Assembly: GCA_002346525.1 (NCBI GenBank)
Contig: DDZY01000028.1
Span: 1 to 7,103, forward strand
Direction: 5' to 3'
DNA length: 7,103 nt
Source of the DNA: Proteobacteria bacterium UBA2996
GTDB taxonomy: Bacteria > Pseudomonadota > Gammaproteobacteria > Arenicellales > UBA868
The translations under genes were made by a program, and so were the position numbers. The notes beneath the pieces were generated by a model. The model made no database searches, was not told where the DNA came from, and worked only from the letters and a program-made list of their open reading frames with translations. Below are positions 5,662 to 7,103 of the stretch, one piece after another. Position 1 is the first letter of the stretch. Each line of letters starts with the position of its first letter.

Positions 5662-6732
5662 TTAATCGGAGGTCTCGCTGACGCCCGCTTCGGAGAACGT
5701 CGCCATATTACTGTGCAGCTGGCAGGCCGCCTCAAGTACGAGAACCGCAACGGCGGCTCCGCTCCCCTCTCCCAGTCGCATACCGAGATCCAGCAACGGA
5801 TCTGCTTTCAGGGCCGCCAAAACATGCTTGTGTCCCGGCTCTGCTGAGCAGTGAGAGTAAAAAAGCCACGGCGCAATAGAAGGATTGGCTCTCACGGCAA
5901 CCAATGCCGCCACTGAGGCAATAAATCCATCCACGAGCACTGCTTTGCCTTTCTGAGCGCAACCCACATAAGCGCCGACCAGTCCTGCGATCTCAAAACC
6001 GCCCAGATGCCTCAGGATCATCATCGGCTGCGCCGTTCGAATAACAGCTTCGTGATGCTTAAGCGCCTGTCTAATGACATCCGATTTGTGCTTGACGCCT
6101 GCTGAATCGAGCCCAGTTCCCGGCCCGACCAGATCCTCTGGCGGCAAACCCAGCAGAGCACAGGCGAGTGTGCTGGCGCTGGTGGTATTCCCAATACCCA
6201 TTTCTCCGCCAATGAAAAGTTGACTTTGAGTTTCAACCACTTTTCCCGCTGCCCGGCGCCCAGCGTCGAGACTCTTTGTCAGTTGTGAAGCGTTCATCGC
6301 CGGCTGGCTGACAAAGTTCGCAGTTCCCGGACCCAGGTCCAATCGGGAGACCTTATCGAGCTCACCCGGATCATTCACGAGGCCAAGATTGAACACTTCC
6401 AATTCGGCGCCGAGATGCGCGGCCATGACTGAGATCGCCGCACCTCCGCCCGCGAAATTTCTTACCATCTCTCCCGTCACTGCCACCGGAAACGCAGAGA
6501 CCCCTTCCGCCGCTACACCATGATCTGCCGCAAAGACGCCGATATAGGCGGGTTTGGTCTGGGGTGCGTCGGTATTCTGCAATGTGGCGAGATGCACCGC
6601 ACACGCCTCTAATCGACCCAATGAACCGGGCGGCTTTGTCAGGCTGTTCTGTCGGGCCAGCGCTGCCTCGCGAGCCATTTCAGATACTGGCATTGCCGGA
6701 GCAGCAACCCAGTCATTCTCCGATTGCTCCAT
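5662..6732 (-). CDS. cobT: Nicotinate-nucleotide--dimethylbenzimidazole phosphoribosyltransferase
   Basis: CobT transfers phosphoribose from nicotinate mononucleotide to 5,6-dimethylbenzimidazole to give alpha-ribazole 5'-phosphate. The 356-residue protein is full length and has the expected motifs: LTKPPGSLGRLE (31-42), FAADHGV (67-73), GGGAAI (95-100), IGGEMGIGNTTSAS (174-187), VGPGTGLD (202-209), and MRLGEGSGAA (318-327), whose E322 corresponds to the catalytic glutamate of Salmonella CobT. ATG 6732-6730 has a good ribosome site, AGAGGG, 6 bases upstream, which overlaps the cobU stop codon. It sits between cobU (10-bp gap) and cobS (18-bp gap) in one operon. The last 15 or so residues are unlikely to be catalytic. 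Confidence 0.97.
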   Translation of the reverse strand: MEQSENDWVAAPAMPVSEMAREAALARQNSLTKPPGSLGRLEACAVHLATLQNTDAPQTKPAYIGVFAADHGVAAEGVSAFPVAVTGEMVRNFAGGGAAISVMAAHLGAELEVFNLGLVNDPGELDKVSRLDLGPGTANFVSQPAMNASQLTKSLDAGRRAAGKVVETQSQLFIGGEMGIGNTTSASTLACALLGLPPEDLVGPGTGLDSAGVKHKSDVIRQALKHHEAVIRTAQPMMILRHLGGFEIAGLVGAYVGCAQKGKAVLVDGFIASVAALVAVRANPSIAPWLFYSHCSAEPGHKHVLAALKADPLLDLGMRLGEGSGAAVAVLVLEAACQLHSNMATFSEAGVSETSD

Positions 6733-6738
6733 TGATTT

Positions 6739-6744
6739 CCCTCT
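6739..6744 (-). promoter_or_regulatory. Ribosome binding site of cobT, overlapping the cobU stop
   Basis: The minus strand reads AGAGGG, with a 6-base spacer to the cobT ATG. Its first two bases are the last two of the cobU TAG stop (6745-6743), so ribosomes ending cobU are placed on the cobT start. It is the clearest ribosome site in the cob block. Confidence 0.6.
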
Positions 6745-7103
6745 AGACTGTCTGCTTCACCCAAGTGGGTATCCCAGCCACCATCAGGATCACATTGTCT
6801 GCGAGTACGGCAAGTGTCTGATGCAAAACTCCGATCTCATCGCAAAAGCGTCTGCTCAGTGCGTCCATGGGTACCACGCCACTGTTCGTTTCATTGCTCA
6901 CCAGGACCAGATTGCGCCGTTCTCGTTTTAACTCCGTGATCAGCGCCTCAATCTCGTCCCTTCCCGTTTTGAATCGCTCGTCGGCCAAGAGGAGATTTGT
7001 TATCCATAACGTAAGGCAATCGACTATGACAACGTTTTCAGTCGTCCCATATTCAAAGAGCACTTTAGCTAAATGAATCGGCTCCTCGATGGTTTTCCAA
7101 TGC
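6743..7103 (-). CDS. cobU: Adenosylcobinamide kinase/guanylyltransferase, C-terminal part
   Basis: CobU (CobP) phosphorylates adenosylcobinamide and then transfers GMP to it. The frame is open to the right edge, giving 119 C-terminal residues that start HWKTIEEPIHLAKVL; the 5' end, with the Walker A P-loop and the guanylylated histidine region, lies outside. Recognisable CobU motifs are TIEEP, the Walker B-like VVIVDCLTLWITNLLL, LVLVSNETNSGVVPMD followed by RRFCDEIGVLHQTLA, and the end VAGIPTW. The GTG at 7063 is an internal valine codon, since conserved CobU sequence runs upstream of it. It is the most upstream cob gene visible on this strand, 10 bp before cobT. The operon promoter, and any B12 riboswitch, would be outside the window. 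Confidence 0.94.
   Translation of the reverse strand, partial: HWKTIEEPIHLAKVLFEYGTTENVVIVDCLTLWITNLLLADERFKTGRDEIEALITELKRERRNLVLVSNETNSGVVPMDALSRRFCDEIGVLHQTLAVLADNVILMVAGIPTWVKQTV

Noticed and set aside
5658..5670. Hairpin TCCG-TTAAT-CGGA at the cobT stop
   Set aside because: A four-base stem without a T-run, inside an operon, is expected by chance.
6733..7103. Cobalamin riboswitch for the cob genes
   Set aside because: The right end of the window is still inside cobU coding sequence, so the leader where one would lie is not present.

Overview
The window reads as chromosomal DNA of a free-living proteobacterium of moderate GC content. The NodI/NodJ-type exporter, the bacterial cobUTSC set and the FadR-type regulator would fit a gammaproteobacterium, perhaps a marine one, but this is inference from protein flavour and no rRNA or other marker is present to settle it. 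No mobile element, tRNA, rRNA, CRISPR array or phage gene was seen.

Layout, left to right. (1) At the left edge, the N-terminus of a DAO-family FAD oxidoreductase leaves the window on the minus strand. (2) A 314-bp AT-rich divergent intergenic region follows. It carries a plausible extended -10 promoter and two inverted repeats in front of a plus-strand GntR/FadR-type regulator (395-1141), which probably controls itself and perhaps the oxidoreductase. (3) A minus-strand gene of unknown function (1138-1707) converges on the regulator so tightly that the two stop codons share the tetramer CTAG. (4) A plus-strand three-gene block comes next: a NagD-like HAD phosphatase (1815-2615), an ABC ATPase very like NodI (about 2593-3561) and an ABC-2 permease very like NodJ (3558-4337). 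The genes overlap or nearly touch and look like one transcript. (5) Converging on it is a minus-strand cobalamin block, read from the right edge inwards: cobU (5' end outside the window), cobT, cobS and cobC.

How the genes work together. CobU activates adenosylcobinamide with GTP, CobT makes alpha-ribazole phosphate from dimethylbenzimidazole, CobS joins the two halves, and CobC removes the phosphate. Together they cover nucleotide-loop assembly of adenosylcobalamin, in either the salvage or the de novo route. The HAD-NodI-NodJ block looks like an exporter with an accessory phosphatase. Its substrate cannot be read from the sequence, and the Nod names reflect homology, not nodulation. The oxidoreductase/regulator pair looks like an inducible catabolic unit, probably for an amine or amino acid.

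The genes are mostly of known families. The least explained items are the 189-residue unknown protein, the exporter's substrate, and the operator architecture in front of the regulator. I found no convincing evidence of an undescribed multi-gene system.
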